A stretch of 64,000 nucleotides of DNA, from assembly GCA_021399445.1 (NCBI GenBank), contig JAJTUQ010000004.1, positions 186,001 through 250,000 of the forward strand, written 5' to 3'. This stretch comes from Xylogone sp. PMI_703. Its lineage: Eukaryota; Ascomycota; Leotiomycetes. Position numbers and translations under genes: made by a program. Below are positions 11,577-24,294 of this stretch, piece after piece (the first letter of the stretch is position 1; every line of letters starts with the position of its first letter). The notes under the pieces were generated by a model, which made no database searches, had not been told where the DNA came from, and worked only from the letters and a program-made list of their open reading frames with translations.

Positions 11577-14500
11577 ATGTCCGTCGTTGAGCGTGACCTG
11601 ACCTACTTGGTCCTTCCCGCCTCCCTCTCATCCCTTGAACCTGGAGACGGCCTGACCTCCTTCACGCTCATATCCGGACCAAAGACTCGCTTTCAGGGTT
11701 TCGAATGGAAACTCGAGTTTCCCTCCTCCCAAGCGTACCGCATCCTGCTTACTGGGCCAGGCCGTCCCCGTCCGCCTCATGATAATATCAATGCACCGTC
11801 CATATTCCGCATCTTCAATGTTCTCTCAATTGACCACGACAAATGCAGAGCTGTCTTTTCATTTCCTCCTCCGATATCGGATACACTAACAGTTGCCGGT
11901 CTCAGCACTGAGAAACTTGAGCTAAGACTGTATTGGAACTATCAACTCTTCTCTGAGGTTTGGCAAGTGGGTGGAGGCAAAGGCGAGGACAAGCTGGTAC
12001 TCCGTGACTTACAAGCAAGATCTTACGCACTGACTGAGCATGGCATAATAAGGCACTGGTCACTCGATCGAACACGTCTCCATCTAGGTTTGGGAGAGAA
12101 AGTAGCGCCAATTGACCTGACCGGCCGGAGATTCGTGCTCCATGCTACAGATGCAGCATGGTACGACTCGTACCGGACCGATCCATTATACAAGCATACT
12201 CCTTTCCTGATCTCTACGCCTCGCCCCAGTCAGAATGGCGAACAGGGACTCACTTACGCCATCGCTCATGGGACAAACAGTATTGCTACCTGGGATGTTG
12301 GTGGAGAGATTGACTATCCAAGTGGAGGCTGGAGTAAGAGATTCATCCAGGACTGGGGAGGACTCGAGGAATGGGTGATAGTTGGGAAAGGTGTCGAGGG
12401 AGTCGTTAAGACATACGCAGAGATGGTCGGTAAGCCGAGGTTGGTGGGCAGAGATTGGCTTGGATATCTCGGTATGTGTCTCCTTAATGGCCGTTATACT
12501 ATTTATCTAGCAAATCCAGCTAAAGCTAATACTAACATTCGATGTCAGGGTCTACAATGCTATTGTCAGACAAAGAAAATGCACAAGAGCTACTGGAACA
12601 ATGGCCTGAGATGTGCCGGAAACATGATATACCTTGTTCTGCCATGCATGTCAGTTGATCTTCTTTAGGACAATTTAGTGAATATGAATCTTGCAGCTGA
12701 CCACATACCCTAGCTATCTTCTGGCTATACTGCCGACGAGAACAGCAACAATCGCTGGGTGTTTTACATGAACAAAAAGCGGTACCCTGACTTCAAGGGA
12801 ATGGTCAAGGTCTTTCATAAGGCCGGCATGAAGATCATACCAAATGTAAAGCCTTGTATGCTGCTAATCCCGCCATTCTCTCTCTGTTTTCTTCTTTTTT
12901 TGATTCCCTAAAACAATACTGACCGGACTACAGATATCCTTCGCACACACCCAGCCTATGCAAAGCTAGAGAAAGGCGACGGTCTATTTTACGATCCCAT
13001 CTCCAAAGGCCCATCTAAACAAAATCTCTGGTCCACCGGCGAGGGCGAGAGCGGTGATGGCAGCTGGGTAGATTTCAGCTCTGCCGAAACCAGAAAATGG
13101 TGGTCCCAGGGCGTGCAAAGCTTGATCGACTTAGGTGTTGATGGTATGTGGGAGTGAGTACATTGGCAACACAAAGAGGTAACGTCGCTAACACTATGAA
13201 AATAGCGATAATTCCGAGTTTTTCACTAGAGACGATGAGCTATTGTTCAAAAATGAGTTTGATCATGAACGTGAAGTCGTGCTCAAGGGCAAGGTCAATA
13301 CTGGTTTGATGGGCAGGATTACAGGCAATGAGATGATGAACAAAGTCAGGTAAGTATGCCGGACAGCACTCGCAACCAAGTGTTTGGGGATTAGTGTATC
13401 CGCTATTAATACTCATATTCACAGCCATGATACGCTTCAAGCAGCAGCCCCTAAACGCCGTACCTTCGTACTTACTCGCTCAGGCAACCCAGCCTCGTTC
13501 AAGTACGCCTGCTCGACCTGGTCCGGAGATAACCTAACAAGCTGGCACAACATGCGTGGCTCACAGCATATTCAGCTTAACTCGAATATTTCACTCATGC
13601 AAAACACAGGAGCTGATGTTGGTGGATTCTGCGGCGACTCACCTACTCCAGAGCTACTTGTCCGTTGGGTTCAATTAGGTGTAACTCACTCTAGATTCTG
13701 TATCCACTCTGGCGCATATGACACTCACGGCAAGGAAAAATTTAGCACACCTTGGATGGTGAGTACCACCCCTAATAACAATCAAGGTCAAAGGTTACTT
13801 ACTTTTATAGTACCCAGAGATGCTGCCCACGATCAGGGAGCACATCAAGTGGCGATACATGGTGCTCCCATTCATGTAAGTCTGATAATCCTTTCTACCA
13901 CTCCTTCAAACCCCAACAAACAATGAGCAATATTTAATTCCTCATCCAGAAACAATCTCATGTGGCGCTCACACGTATACGCCGATCCACCCAACGCACC
14001 TCTATTCTATGGCCCCTTCACCACCGATCCAGTACTCTACACCGATCGTCTTCTTGAAGGATTCGATGCCTGGATGGGCGTAGGACAGCTGCTCACAGCG
14101 CCTCAACTATTCGAAGGCGGCTTGACGCGGGAGATTTACTTCCCCAAGGCATCTCCAGAAGACCGGAGTTTATACTTTGACTTGCACGCGCCTTTTGGTA
14201 CGCACAAAGCTGGTACGTGGGCCTCTGTCGCCACGCCTATTGAGCATGGAGGTATGTTCGCTAGGGAGGGTGCCATTATCCCCATCGGGAAGCCTAAGGC
14301 GACTGTCACGGCACTTTCCGGCCCGGCAAGGACACATAGTGATGGCGTCGATGTGGTGCTAGAGAGTGACGGAGGGCAGGTCGACCTGGACGACTGGAGA
14401 GGGGTGATGCTATTCCCGGGATATGAGGACAAAACATACTCTGGTGAATGGATTGAGGATGATGGCGTCTCTGTTGATCCAGATACCCGCATGTATAGGT

Positions 14501-14679
14501 TGAAGTATTCTGGGACAGAGGATGAGGTAAGGGTCAACGTGATCACGACTATGGGTGGATTCAAGCCGCTATGGGGGGAACAGCTACATGTTGTTTTGCC
14601 TGTCGGGGATGCGAGGAAAGTGGTGAACACTGAGCAGATAACCTGGAACGATAGAATTGCGTGGGTGATCAAGATATAA
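11577..14679 (+). CDS. Glycoside hydrolase family 31 alpha-glucosidase
   Basis: Eight exons join in frame to 876 residues: 11577-12471, 12549-12649, 12714-12855, 12934-13153, 13206-13349, 13425-13758, 13811-13875 and 13950-14679. No signal peptide is seen, so it is probably intracellular. GH31 landmarks are an N-terminal beta domain (HGTNSIATWDVGGEIDYP), a MHLSSGYT barrel strand, and the nucleophile strand DGMWDDNSEF, created exactly by splicing at 13153/13206. The acid/base strand STWSGDN, NTGADVGGFCGD and FCIHSG follow, then a C-terminal beta region. The enzyme should release glucose from alpha-linked disaccharides or oligosaccharides. It is paired divergently with the maltose-type transporter. 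Substrate is inferred from the pair. Confidence 0.93.
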
Positions 14680-15299
14680 AAAGAGTTATTAGGCCAACCA
14701 ATCATTATTAAGATTGGTCCTTTTCGATACTTATTGAAATTTGACAGGTTGATCATTGACCCTAGCTCACGTGAGAGCCCCAGCATCAAATTGGATATGT
14801 GTACCTCCGTAGTTTCAGGTGAAGTTCGGTGTGCTTAAAAGGCCAGAATTCTGGTAACTACCGGCCACTATGTGGGACACATACCGAACACACCAAATAT
14901 CTCTGCAGAAATATTGTTATAGTCCTTAGTCCTTCAGTATTTGAGGGTTCGGTGCTCCTTGACATACATTCAAACTACCAAATTAACATATAATGTAGCA
15001 TAACTAGTATACTGTGAAATTAATTAAAACAGCTATAGATATTAGCTACGGGTGGTTCGTACGACGCTACGAGTTTATGATGTACCTCCGCATATAATTC
15101 GTAGAGGATTATCATGAAATCACACAAATAAGACAAGTCAACAATACAAGAAATACCTATAACACATCATAGATCAAGAAGTATTCGTTGAGTCCCCCAG
15201 TATTAATTTTACCAGATTCTATGCTACTAATGACACGGCTGATTTTGAAGCTCATAAAATCAATAAAGTAATTCTATTTACGCCCTAATAGTATAACTA
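14680..15299. other. Intergenic between two convergent genes
   Basis: AT-rich. Nothing recognised. Confidence 0.5.
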
Positions 15300-17513
15300 T
15301 CAACAGCTAGAATCTTTAACTGAAATTAGACCTTGCAATTCATCCACGAAACGCTCAAAGATTGAATTGGCGTATTTGATTCTCATAATTTTGACCAAGT
15401 GTTCAACTTTCACCTTCGGGTTCTGACGATCTGCACCTGCTGAGCAAGTCGCAAGTCGTAAAATATTTTTTATCTCCCGTCCGTTTATTTCAAAGTAACC
15501 AAGGACCCTAAAAACATCTGCGTCTCTTGTTTCTTCAATATCAATAATCTCAGCATTGAACCTAATTAGATTCCGCCAAATACTGCTCCTGATTCTCGCC
15601 GTTATCTGGCTAAACTTAATCTCGAGCTGGACGCGGTTTCTGATAGCATCATCGATATCATCAGGCCTATTGGTAGTGAGGAAGAGTACCCCTTCGTAAT
15701 ATTCCAGCATTCGTAGGAAAACTCATCATCTTAGTTGGCTCATCCTATTCAGACGAAGATGGATACGTACCAGAAACTATGGCATTTACGTCAAGTGCCC
15801 CAGATTCCCTTTTACGCATGAGGACATCAGCCTCATCAAATAACACTATTGCATTCCATAATTTACCCTCTCTGAAAATCTTCTTGAGTGTGTCCTCCAG
15901 TTGACTTATATGGGTTGTAAGTTGTCCTGCTGTGACTATGTAGAGCGGTCGTCGTGCATGCTCTGAAATGGATTCTATTCATTGAGATTAGTTCATTTCG
16001 GTTCACTCTCCGTGGCAAACCCTACCTGCAGTCAATGTTTTTCCCGAACCAGGAGGCCCATGCAATAATAAAATCAGTCCCTGCCCCTTTCCGGCTACAA
16101 AATCATCAAATATCGGTCCGCCCATGTTCTTGTGCCCAATTACCAAGTCCCTTATCAATTCTTTTATACCGGTATCCATTTCCAGGTCTCTAAGTGGATT
16201 CTCTTTCCATATAATAGGAGTCAAGTGATCTTTGTCAATTAGGAACCAGCCCCATCGCCTTTCGTGGAGAGCAAAGCCGGGCATGTAAGCGGGATAGAGT
16301 AGATTATCATCTGGAGATACAAAATTTTCATCTCCATTTTGGCTTTCTCGAAAGACTTCCTTCTCTTCGGGTTGGTCAGACAGAAATGTTTTGTAGTCAA
16401 TGACGACTCTCCCTCTCATCTTGGTCCATGTCAGTACATGCGATAAGGTAGTAGCTTATGATTAGTACTTACAGAAAAGCCTCTAATCAGTGGCGTAGGC
16501 CGTTCATATCTTTCAGCTAATGGGTCAGGGATCCATACTAAGCCTTCATACTGTCTATGCGAGTTATTCTCTTCTAAGAGCGACTCAAAGATCCCACAAC
16601 GCTCATACAAAAGCTGTTCAAGACTCGACTTATGAGGGTGGAGTTTGAAGGGGAAAACAGGTAACGATAGCACATCTTTAGTTCCATTAAAATATGCTAT
16701 TTCCAATCTCTTTTCCACCATCCCAACACACTTTCCGTTAAAAGACTTCATCTCAACATGTATCAAGTAGCTTGGTTGACCCTGTCTTTTAACCTGAGAC
16801 ACATAGAGGCAGCGATAGACCTCTCTGATATCATCACTGTTAAGGATTACCAATTCTCCTGGAATGAATATAGTCCATAAAATGTTGAAGGTTACTTTCC
16901 TTGAAGGGAATAACTGATCGTATTCGCGAATAATCGAATTCAGTGTCTTGTTGTCTTCAATGAACGACTGAATAAGCATCATCTTTTTGTTTGAGTCATC
17001 CGACTTGGAATGTTCTTGGACATATTGATTGATCCACTCCCTCCGATAAAAGAGCAAATGATAAGGCGATGGGATCCTAATGGGATTGCTGTCCAAATTT
17101 ACGTCTCCGGGGTAATTCCTGAATGCAGTCTGAAAGATCTGTTGAAGTTGATGAGATTGTATCTCAAGTCTTACTGAGCTTGGTATATAAGTGTTTCTAT
17201 CAAGTTTGCATTTCCTGTGTAATAGAACGGCATGGGCTTCAAAACGCTTTCGAGAAGCCTTTCCAGTTTGTCGAGGTCTCAAACGCATGAGATCGGTTTT
17301 CACAATTTCATTGTCCGAATCTGAAGAATCATTCAGCAAAACATCTTGGATTTCCGTGATATCTTCGAATGTAGCTCTGAAAACTTCATTTTCGGCCTGC
17401 AGCTGTTCACTAATACTACTATCTTCATCCCGAGTCAACGTTACTCCGTTTGAGCCCGAGTTACTAGACCCATTCAAGATTTCAGCGTACTTTTTCACCG
17501 ACGCTAAAGCCAT
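15300..17513 (-). CDS. AAA+ ATPase with N-terminal fungal DUF7025-like region
   Basis: Four exons join to 682 residues: 17513-16473, 16419-16026, 15962-15771 and 15721-15300. Residues 1-100 are low-complexity and acidic. The middle holds the conserved region around VEMKSFNGKCVG and LPVFPFKLHP found in a large family of fungal AAA proteins (DUF7025, from memory). The ATPase core has Walker A GPPGSGKT (468-475), Walker B IVLFDEADVLM (exon 3), sensor 1 LFLTTNRPDD and an NRVQLEIKF strand with the likely arginine finger. The family is expanded in plant-associated ascomycetes and its substrates are unknown. The gene appears intact. It is divergent from the membrane protein at 18,115. Confidence 0.88.
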
Positions 17514-18114
17514 CTGACACAGCTTTTCGGTGAACGGTATATGTGACGGAATTTGTTTTTCGGTAAAAATGTTGTAATTCTTGAAGATATCTCACCGTCC
17601 TAGTTGAACACGTAAAAGGGACAGAAACTACCATTTCACAGGAGCTCCCCTCCGGAAGGCTTTCGTTGGTATTTTCGTGTAATTTTCTCCCTCGTGTCGT
17701 ACAGCATAAGCCATTGCTACGTGTTTGTACACAATTGATTGCCACTGTGCCCAATGCCTAAATGTGCAAATGTTTTATGCGCTGGCAATGCCAGTAGATA
17801 TATCACTCCCTATCGTTGGCCTATTTCTGAAACATGAAATGCGAATTATATGTCATGCGATGCCAGAAGGCTATCGTTCCCAGCTGCCTTGTTTAATGTG
17901 TGGCTTTACGCGAATTATTGATAATTTTACAACATCCCGTATTGTTATTAGCAAATGGCTCCGAATATAAAGCCATACCATTTGTATTCAGTCATAACGA
18001 TATGCATACAGAACAATAATTGTAGCAGTGATTACTTACCCCTTGTTACAGTCTATTATACCAGATCTAGCATATCCTAAAGACTCCCTTCCGCTTTAGC
18101 ACTTCAGAAACAAG
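17514..18114. other. Intergenic, divergent promoter region
   Basis: No gene recognised. A pyrimidine-rich AT stretch precedes the ATG at 18115. Confidence 0.45.
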
Positions 18115-20671
18115 ATGAGCGACCAAACCAGGAATCCTTTTAAAGTCTCTACGAGGCTGCCGACGAGATCAGGTTCAAAATCTTCAAAGCACAAAATTCC
18201 ACGAGCACCATTATCCTCATTCCCAGATAATCGCCTTCCGCCTGACGGGCCAGTCTTTCGGCCGCCGTCTTTAATTGACAAGTTCGCCCACAAGCTTGCA
18301 AAATACTTTTCCAGGCCAACTAGTTCTAATAGTTCTTCTGACGAGAAGCCTCAGCCCCAGCATTTGCAAGAATTTAACCTTGGATCTGAGTAGCGAAGAT
18401 GTACTAAAAAGTATTCTCTCCCATCATAAGGAGGTTATGGAGAATATCTCATCTATACCCCACCTCCCGTGGCCCAATGGAGAGAGCTATGTTATTCCTT
18501 ATGATCATCTTGAACACCATTTAATTCCCATCGTCACTGTTGAGCAGCTTTGGAAAATAGAAGGCGAAAGGTTGCTCACTGGTCTTCTTAATCCGGATAA
18601 CAGCCTCCATTTCCCAGATATGCATCTCGAAACTGCCAGTCCAGGGTCAACATACTCAATGTTACGTTCGTTGGCAGACGAGATTATACTTATTAGCAGG
18701 ATATATGATCTTGACTATGAGGCCTACCTCCGGGAATATTGTCCACGCCTTCACGACCCAGAAGAGTTCAGTAGTCAACGCCAATCCATATCGCAGCATA
18801 CTAATGACGCTGATAACTTTAAAGGGCCGGAGAATTCCACAAAGCCACCGATATTATCAGCAGAGAAGAAACTGGATATGCTATATGCCCTAGTTGATTA
18901 TAGCACTATAATACTAGGGAAAATTCTTGTGCATTCAGTCGACAGAGACAAATTCTGGGCTGCTTCCTGTATCTCCGTCCTTGCAAAGCTTGCAACAAAG
19001 TTCAAGGTATTCGCGACAGATCCCATCAGGTATGCCACTCAGTCCCTTGCTGCTGCCGATGATGTTGCAAGACTCCCACATCAATCACGAAAGATCAACC
19101 AGAGCCAAAGCACCAGCCAATTCGAGAATCAGCCTTTACGATTGGATAATCCCGATCGATTAAATGAAGATAAATTTCAAGATGACGGTCCGCAAGTGAT
19201 GGCCTGTGTGATGGACTCGGCCATTCGCTATTGTGTCTCTAATTTTATGAAAGCCTTACTCATCGGACTTCGGGGGGATCTGACCAGAATGGATACCCTG
19301 ACAAATTTTGATATTTGTTCAGTTGTTTACGAGACGGGCCTTGAGCGTTATAAGACGTGGGTTTACCAAGAGCGAGATAAGGATCTTCAAGCCTCAGCGT
19401 GTGTACAATCTATTCCAGTGGCGAGTATAGCATTTCAATTACTTCAGAAGACCGCTGAGAAGATACGTCAAGATCAAGGAATCTGTGAGCCGAAAAGAGA
19501 GTCTGAGATGTTAGCCAGAGCCTCATGGCATGATATCATTTATGATAAGAATTTAGACTCCAGACCAGCACCACAAGAGCCACCACTACAGACGATAACC
19601 CTTGTTAAAATTGAAGAGATCATCATGATCATAGTACCATTACTTATGGCATCTCCGAGTGTTATCACAAGCGTTCCAGGTGCCGTCAGAGTTACAAACC
19701 ACGTTCCCGCACGGTTTGGCGAGTACGAAAAGCCCTCTCTACCTTTACATTTCGGTAAATTTAAGGCATTTTTTCGACTGTATAAAGATGACGATCGAAG
19801 TAATAAGGATACGCTCCAGTTAGAAGGAGATGTATCTCCTTTATCACGTGGTCTCATGCACCGAGACAAACTTATGCATGGTCGACTCGGTGAAATCTAT
19901 GGGAGAACCCTAGAGGAGGCATCTAGCGAGCCACGTCTCAGTCATGAGGACCTTTACGAGGCTTATGCACAAGCAAATCAAATTATGAACACATGGATCT
20001 ATGATGAAAAAGCTGTCATTGTCAAGTGTACGTTATATGTGTGGACCATTATTACTATCGCGTCCATACTTGCGTTTGGGGGTATAGCAATTGGTTTCAC
20101 TGTCCAAGATCACATTGCCGGTGTGGACCCATTCGGCATCACCACATACTGCTGGGTTCTAGCAGGCTTTATAGTTCTAATTTCAAAGAGCGTACGAGTC
20201 GATACATGGTCCTGGAGAGACTTCTTGCGTGCTCGAGTCCAGTGCCGTAGTGTGAGTGAGCTACATGCTGTCACTGGCATCCCCGAGCCGCTTATTTTAG
20301 CAAAACTACTGAACGACGAGGAGACAAGTATCCTCAACACTCGTGGACCTTTCAATGCGGCTTTTCGCCGTAAAGTGGATAACGGATTCTCTATTGACCG
20401 CCCAATCACCATGTGGACAATGCTCTTAAGCGGGTTAATTATGGTAAAGGTGAGCACAGCTAGGGGCTTTGCCTTGATATGCCTAGATGTGAGGCGTGGG
20501 ACTCGTTTCTCATCGGTCGGACACTCAAACGGCCTTACGATAAATCCCAAAGAGCACTTAGTATGCACCGATATGTTACGCCAAGATTCACGGTTACCTT
20601 TGAAAGTAGAAGGGATAGACTGGAGAGGCTTATTAGGTATATATAGGAAAAAGGATGCTAGATTCTATTGA
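18115..20671 (+). pseudogene. Large fungal membrane protein of unknown function, one frame break
   Basis: The frame starting at 18115 gives 92 polar, proline-rich residues and stops at 18393. A second frame, one base later, is open from before 18275 to 20671 and continues naturally from LDLSSEDVLKSIL onward. The two overlap near 18,375, so about one extra base separates a head and body that look like one protein of roughly 860 residues. The body is helical and soluble for about 560 residues. Membrane helices follow (VWTIITIASILAFGGIAIGF; YCWVLAGFIVLISK), then a WSWRDFLR loop and another hydrophobic stretch (ITMWTMLLSGLIMVKV). I recognise it only as a conserved fungal membrane protein. Whether the break is real decay, an unseen tiny intron or an assembly error is open. 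Confidence 0.6.
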
Positions 20672-21157
20672 TAATGCTCTGACCCATAGGCTAAATTATT
20701 AATTAAAAATTGGCGAGGATTTCGAAGGGGGTGTCAGAATAGTCAACCATAGCTAGTCTAAGTAGTCTTACAATATCTAGATTATGTGCTAATTTGTTGA
20801 ATTATAACCCATGTAAAACTAGAGGTACAAGTTCAGGCCCTACAAGGCTCCGCTGACGGGGCTTTGGGACAACAATGGCATCACCAGTACTGGCCTCACC
20901 GTCCACGTCGAACAACCCTTCAAAATAATGCCCATGGTGCTGATCTAAAGAAAGTAATTGAAGGAGCTCCTATCCCCATGGAAACACTCTGCTCCGGTAA
21001 TAATGTTTTTCACTTCGCTTCATAACCAGTCTCTACTTGACACTTGGACTCTCGCTGCCCAACAACTCCTAGACCAGTTATACCTCCCATTTATGAACCC
21101 GCTCCTCTATTGTAAAAGTCCCAGAGTATGGAACATTCCATCAAGCCTCTTCAGGAG
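20672..21157. other. Intergenic between convergent genes
   Basis: Nothing recognised. Confidence 0.4.
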
Positions 21158-21593
21158 TCATGCGAACAGTGCCACCAGACCAGCACCAACTGCTCCACCA
21201 GCCGCAGCTACTCCTTGAAAAACAGCAGCTGCACCACCACCAGCTGCAGCACCTTGGGCAGCTGCGAATAAGCTGCCTGCTGCAACATTGCCGATGCCGG
21301 CTTGGATCCCCGCGGCCGCGGTACCTGTGATCAAGTTAGTCCCGTCATTCTGTGAAGAGAACGTGCAAAGCTGCTGCGTATAGCTACTTCTATCAGCTTG
21401 AACATACCTGCCCCAACTCCAGCCGCAGTAAAGCCAATAACTCCCAGTACGGGACCTACAAGGGCGGCGCTGACAATACCACCGACAGCCTGGTCATCGT
21501 CTATCAGTGACATTATCTTGGAATCGTAGAAAGGCCGGGGATGCAAGAGAGCGCCGGACGTACCGCTGCCACAACTGGACCTACTACGTTCAT
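21158..21593 (-). CDS. Small ISG12/IFI6-16-family membrane protein
   Basis: Three tiny exons join in frame to 92 residues: 21593-21564, 21489-21408 and 21324-21158. The product starts MNVVGPVVAA and is very rich in Gly and Ala, with GGIVSAALVGPVLGVIGF, TAAGVGAG and TAAAGIQAGIGNVAAGSLFAAAQGA blocks. This pattern is that of the interferon-induced 6-16/ISG12 family, which is widespread in fungi as small secondary-metabolism-era or stress proteins of unknown role. In animals these proteins sit in mitochondrial or nuclear membranes. The assignment rests on composition, glycine spacing and the clean splice joins. The first exon, only 30 bases, is the weakest part. Confidence 0.7.
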
Positions 21594-22595
21594 GATAGCG
21601 AGATATTAACTCTCTGTTGCTTTCTGGGTTTTGTTGAAGCCTCGTTCCAAGCTTGACTGTGCAGGATGTATGAGGCTGATTCGTATGTCGGAGTCAACTG
21701 ATGCTATGAAGATGAAAGGCAAAATTATAGATGTAGAAAGGAAGTCACAAGGCTTCCATTTTTTTTGGCGTGGGTTGATATCTAGAAGATTCGAAAATAA
21801 AGGGTTCGCTAGATGAGCTTCGTTGGCCTTGCGTCCTCTTTTATGACCTTATTGGTGATGGGAGACCTCAGGGAGGCCTCATACACGTGACCGTATGCCA
21901 AGCAAATATCTCCCAAAATGGAAATACCTCTCGACCCACTATACCGACCTTCCACATTCCCAAAGGGTTCAGTTTTATATAGCCTCAAATAAGAAGGCAC
22001 CGTATAACACAGAGCGGCGCTGTTATGGCATAATGGTAACGGTCAGGACAAGCTCGTGTTCGCGGGAGGGAAGGAATAAGTCTAAATGGATGAAGTGAAC
22101 TGACATTTAGCAGAGATGTAGGCGGCAGCCCGGCGGATCGGCTGTGGAAGTCCGAGCTCTTTTGTCACCTGACCTTTATTTTTTATATTCTCTGATTGTT
22201 GATTTTTTTTGTTTATATCCATGGCTTCTTTTTGTTCTGCTACGTGGAAAGTGAAGATAGAATAATATAGTTACTCAGAGTCTTCTCGTCTATGGAAACG
22301 AATATGGGTTCCCCTAAATCGATGGCTAGGATTGAATGAAGATGTGTAAATGCCAGGATGCAGGAATAATTGTACCAAAAGGAAAGCCAAAGAGCTCTCA
22401 GCCAGCATATGGAAACTTGCTCTAGTAGAGCGATTTCAGAAAACATTTCAAGTAGTTCATTATTATTCGGATAACAGTCAAGTCCAAATCGCCACGTAAT
22501 GAGGGCACTATCTCAACCCCCCTACTTACAAAAAGCGCATGGAACAAACCAACCATCCCTATGAATACACACACACATTTTATTTTGGTCTTTTT
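21594..22595. other. Intergenic
   Basis: No gene recognised. An upstream run of T near 22,200 and AT-rich sequence only. Confidence 0.4.
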
Positions 22596-24294
22596 TCACA
22601 GCCTCCACCTGAAAGCCGGATGCCTCCAATCCAAGTCCTGAATCTGCTTTTGCGACAACCCAATCAGATTTCCATCCACATCCATACCATCCCGCTTCTT
22701 ATTATCCCTCTTCATCCACATCACCAACAATATACTCAGAATGAGTATAACACCGGACGTCGCAAGATTGAGCCCGTTCCCAATGGGGTAATCAGGCCCA
22801 TCGAAGGGCAGGAAACTCCACGTGGAGATCAAGCCGCCGATATTACCGAACATGACTGTAGCTCCGATAGCGCTTGAGCGCGCTGTATCTGAGACGACGT
22901 TTGCTGAGACGTGGGCGTTGCAGAGGGAGCCGAAAGAGAAGGCACCGCTGGCGATGAGGAAGGTTGCGCCGTAGCGGGTCATGGCGTGGTCGGAGGCAAG
23001 GAACATGATGTATCCGATCATCATCAGGGGAGCGGAGATGATGAACATGATCACGCGTTGGTCGATCTTGCCGGAGATGTAAGGGAATAGGACTGTAAAC
23101 ACGGCTCCGACGATGTAAGGAGGCACAGTGTGAAGCTGCTGCGAGATGACGGAGGCTTTAGGATAGATGGTCTTGACGATGGTGGGCGCGAAGAAAGCAA
23201 GTCCTTGAACTGTGATGTTGTCGAGCAAGAAGATGAAAGCGGTTGCGAGAGTAACTGGGTTGAAGATGCCGCGGAGGACCTTGGTCTTGTCGAGACCGTC
23301 AAGCACCTCTGTCGTTGCAACACGCTCGGATTTCACGCGTGCGATAGCCAAATCTTTTTCTTCCTGTGAGAGCCAGCGTGCCGTCTCAGGCCTGTCTGTA
23401 AGAGTCACAAATGCAATCAAGGAGAGTCCGATCGTGATGATGCCTTCGATGCCAAAGATCATCCTCCAGGTGTGGAGACTTCCAAAGTGATTAAGCTTCA
23501 GGATTCCACTGGCCAAAAGTCCACCAAATGCGCCAGCTAGAGGCGCCATGACGATATACAGGGAGAGACGGAAGGCGAGTTCAGCACGACGGTACCATCG
23601 AGACAGGTAATACGCGATTCCAGGAAGCATTCCTGCTTCAAAAACCCCCAGGAGGAAACGCACACCGGATGCGGCGTGGATATCGTGTACGAAGGCGGTT
23701 CCAAGGGAACAGATTCCAAATCCTAGGGAGATGGCAGGGATGTACCAGCCTGGACCGATCCATTTGCAGGCCATGTTGGAAGGGATCTCGAAGATGATAT
23801 AGGAGATGTAGAAGACGGACAGGACTTTGTTATAGTCATATCCTTGAAGATGTAAGTCTTTCTCAAAGCCTGCGATTCTGGCGTTTCCTGTTACCAAGAG
23901 TTTGGGTTAGTGGAGGTCCGAGTTAACTGAATAGACAACAGTTGAAGGAACAAATGAGAGAGCTTACCAATATTGGCGCGATCGATGAAGCAAAAGAGAT
24001 AGAGAAGGGCGACAGTAGGGACGATATACAGATCAATCTTGCGCCGGAGTCGCGCCTCAGCTTTAGGATCGAAGACTACCAGAGAATGGCCGTATCTTTA
24101 GAAGCATTAGGATGGATTCAAGGGGAGGTAAGCACGCAGCGCTGCACTCACTGGTCCGTTGCCGCCTTGCCTCGCTCAGCAGCTCCATGAGCGGTCTCCT
24201 TGTGCATCACATCCTCAACCTGTGTCGCCGCTTCAAATTCCGAAGAGTGATGGTCTGCAGAGACCTGCTTCTCTTCTGTATTATGATCCACCAT
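22596..24294 (-). CDS. MFS transporter, anion:cation symporter (ACS, allantoate/nicotinate permease) type
   Basis: Three exons join to 520 residues: 24294-24152, 24095-23968 and 23887-22596. The start ATG at 24294 is in a good context (CAGCCATGG). The cytoplasmic N-terminus is followed by the ACS-type opening RRKIDLYIVPTVALLYLFCFIDRANIGNARIAG, split between exons 2 and 3. Then come GVFEAGMLPGIAYYLSRWY, the PETARWLSQEEK central loop and a RHPAFRW C-terminus typical of Dal5/Tna1-like carriers. About twelve membrane helices are expected. Substrates in this family are organic anions such as allantoate, nicotinate, biotin precursors or tartrate; none can be chosen here. The gene is intact and shows no obvious partner nearby. 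Confidence 0.92.
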
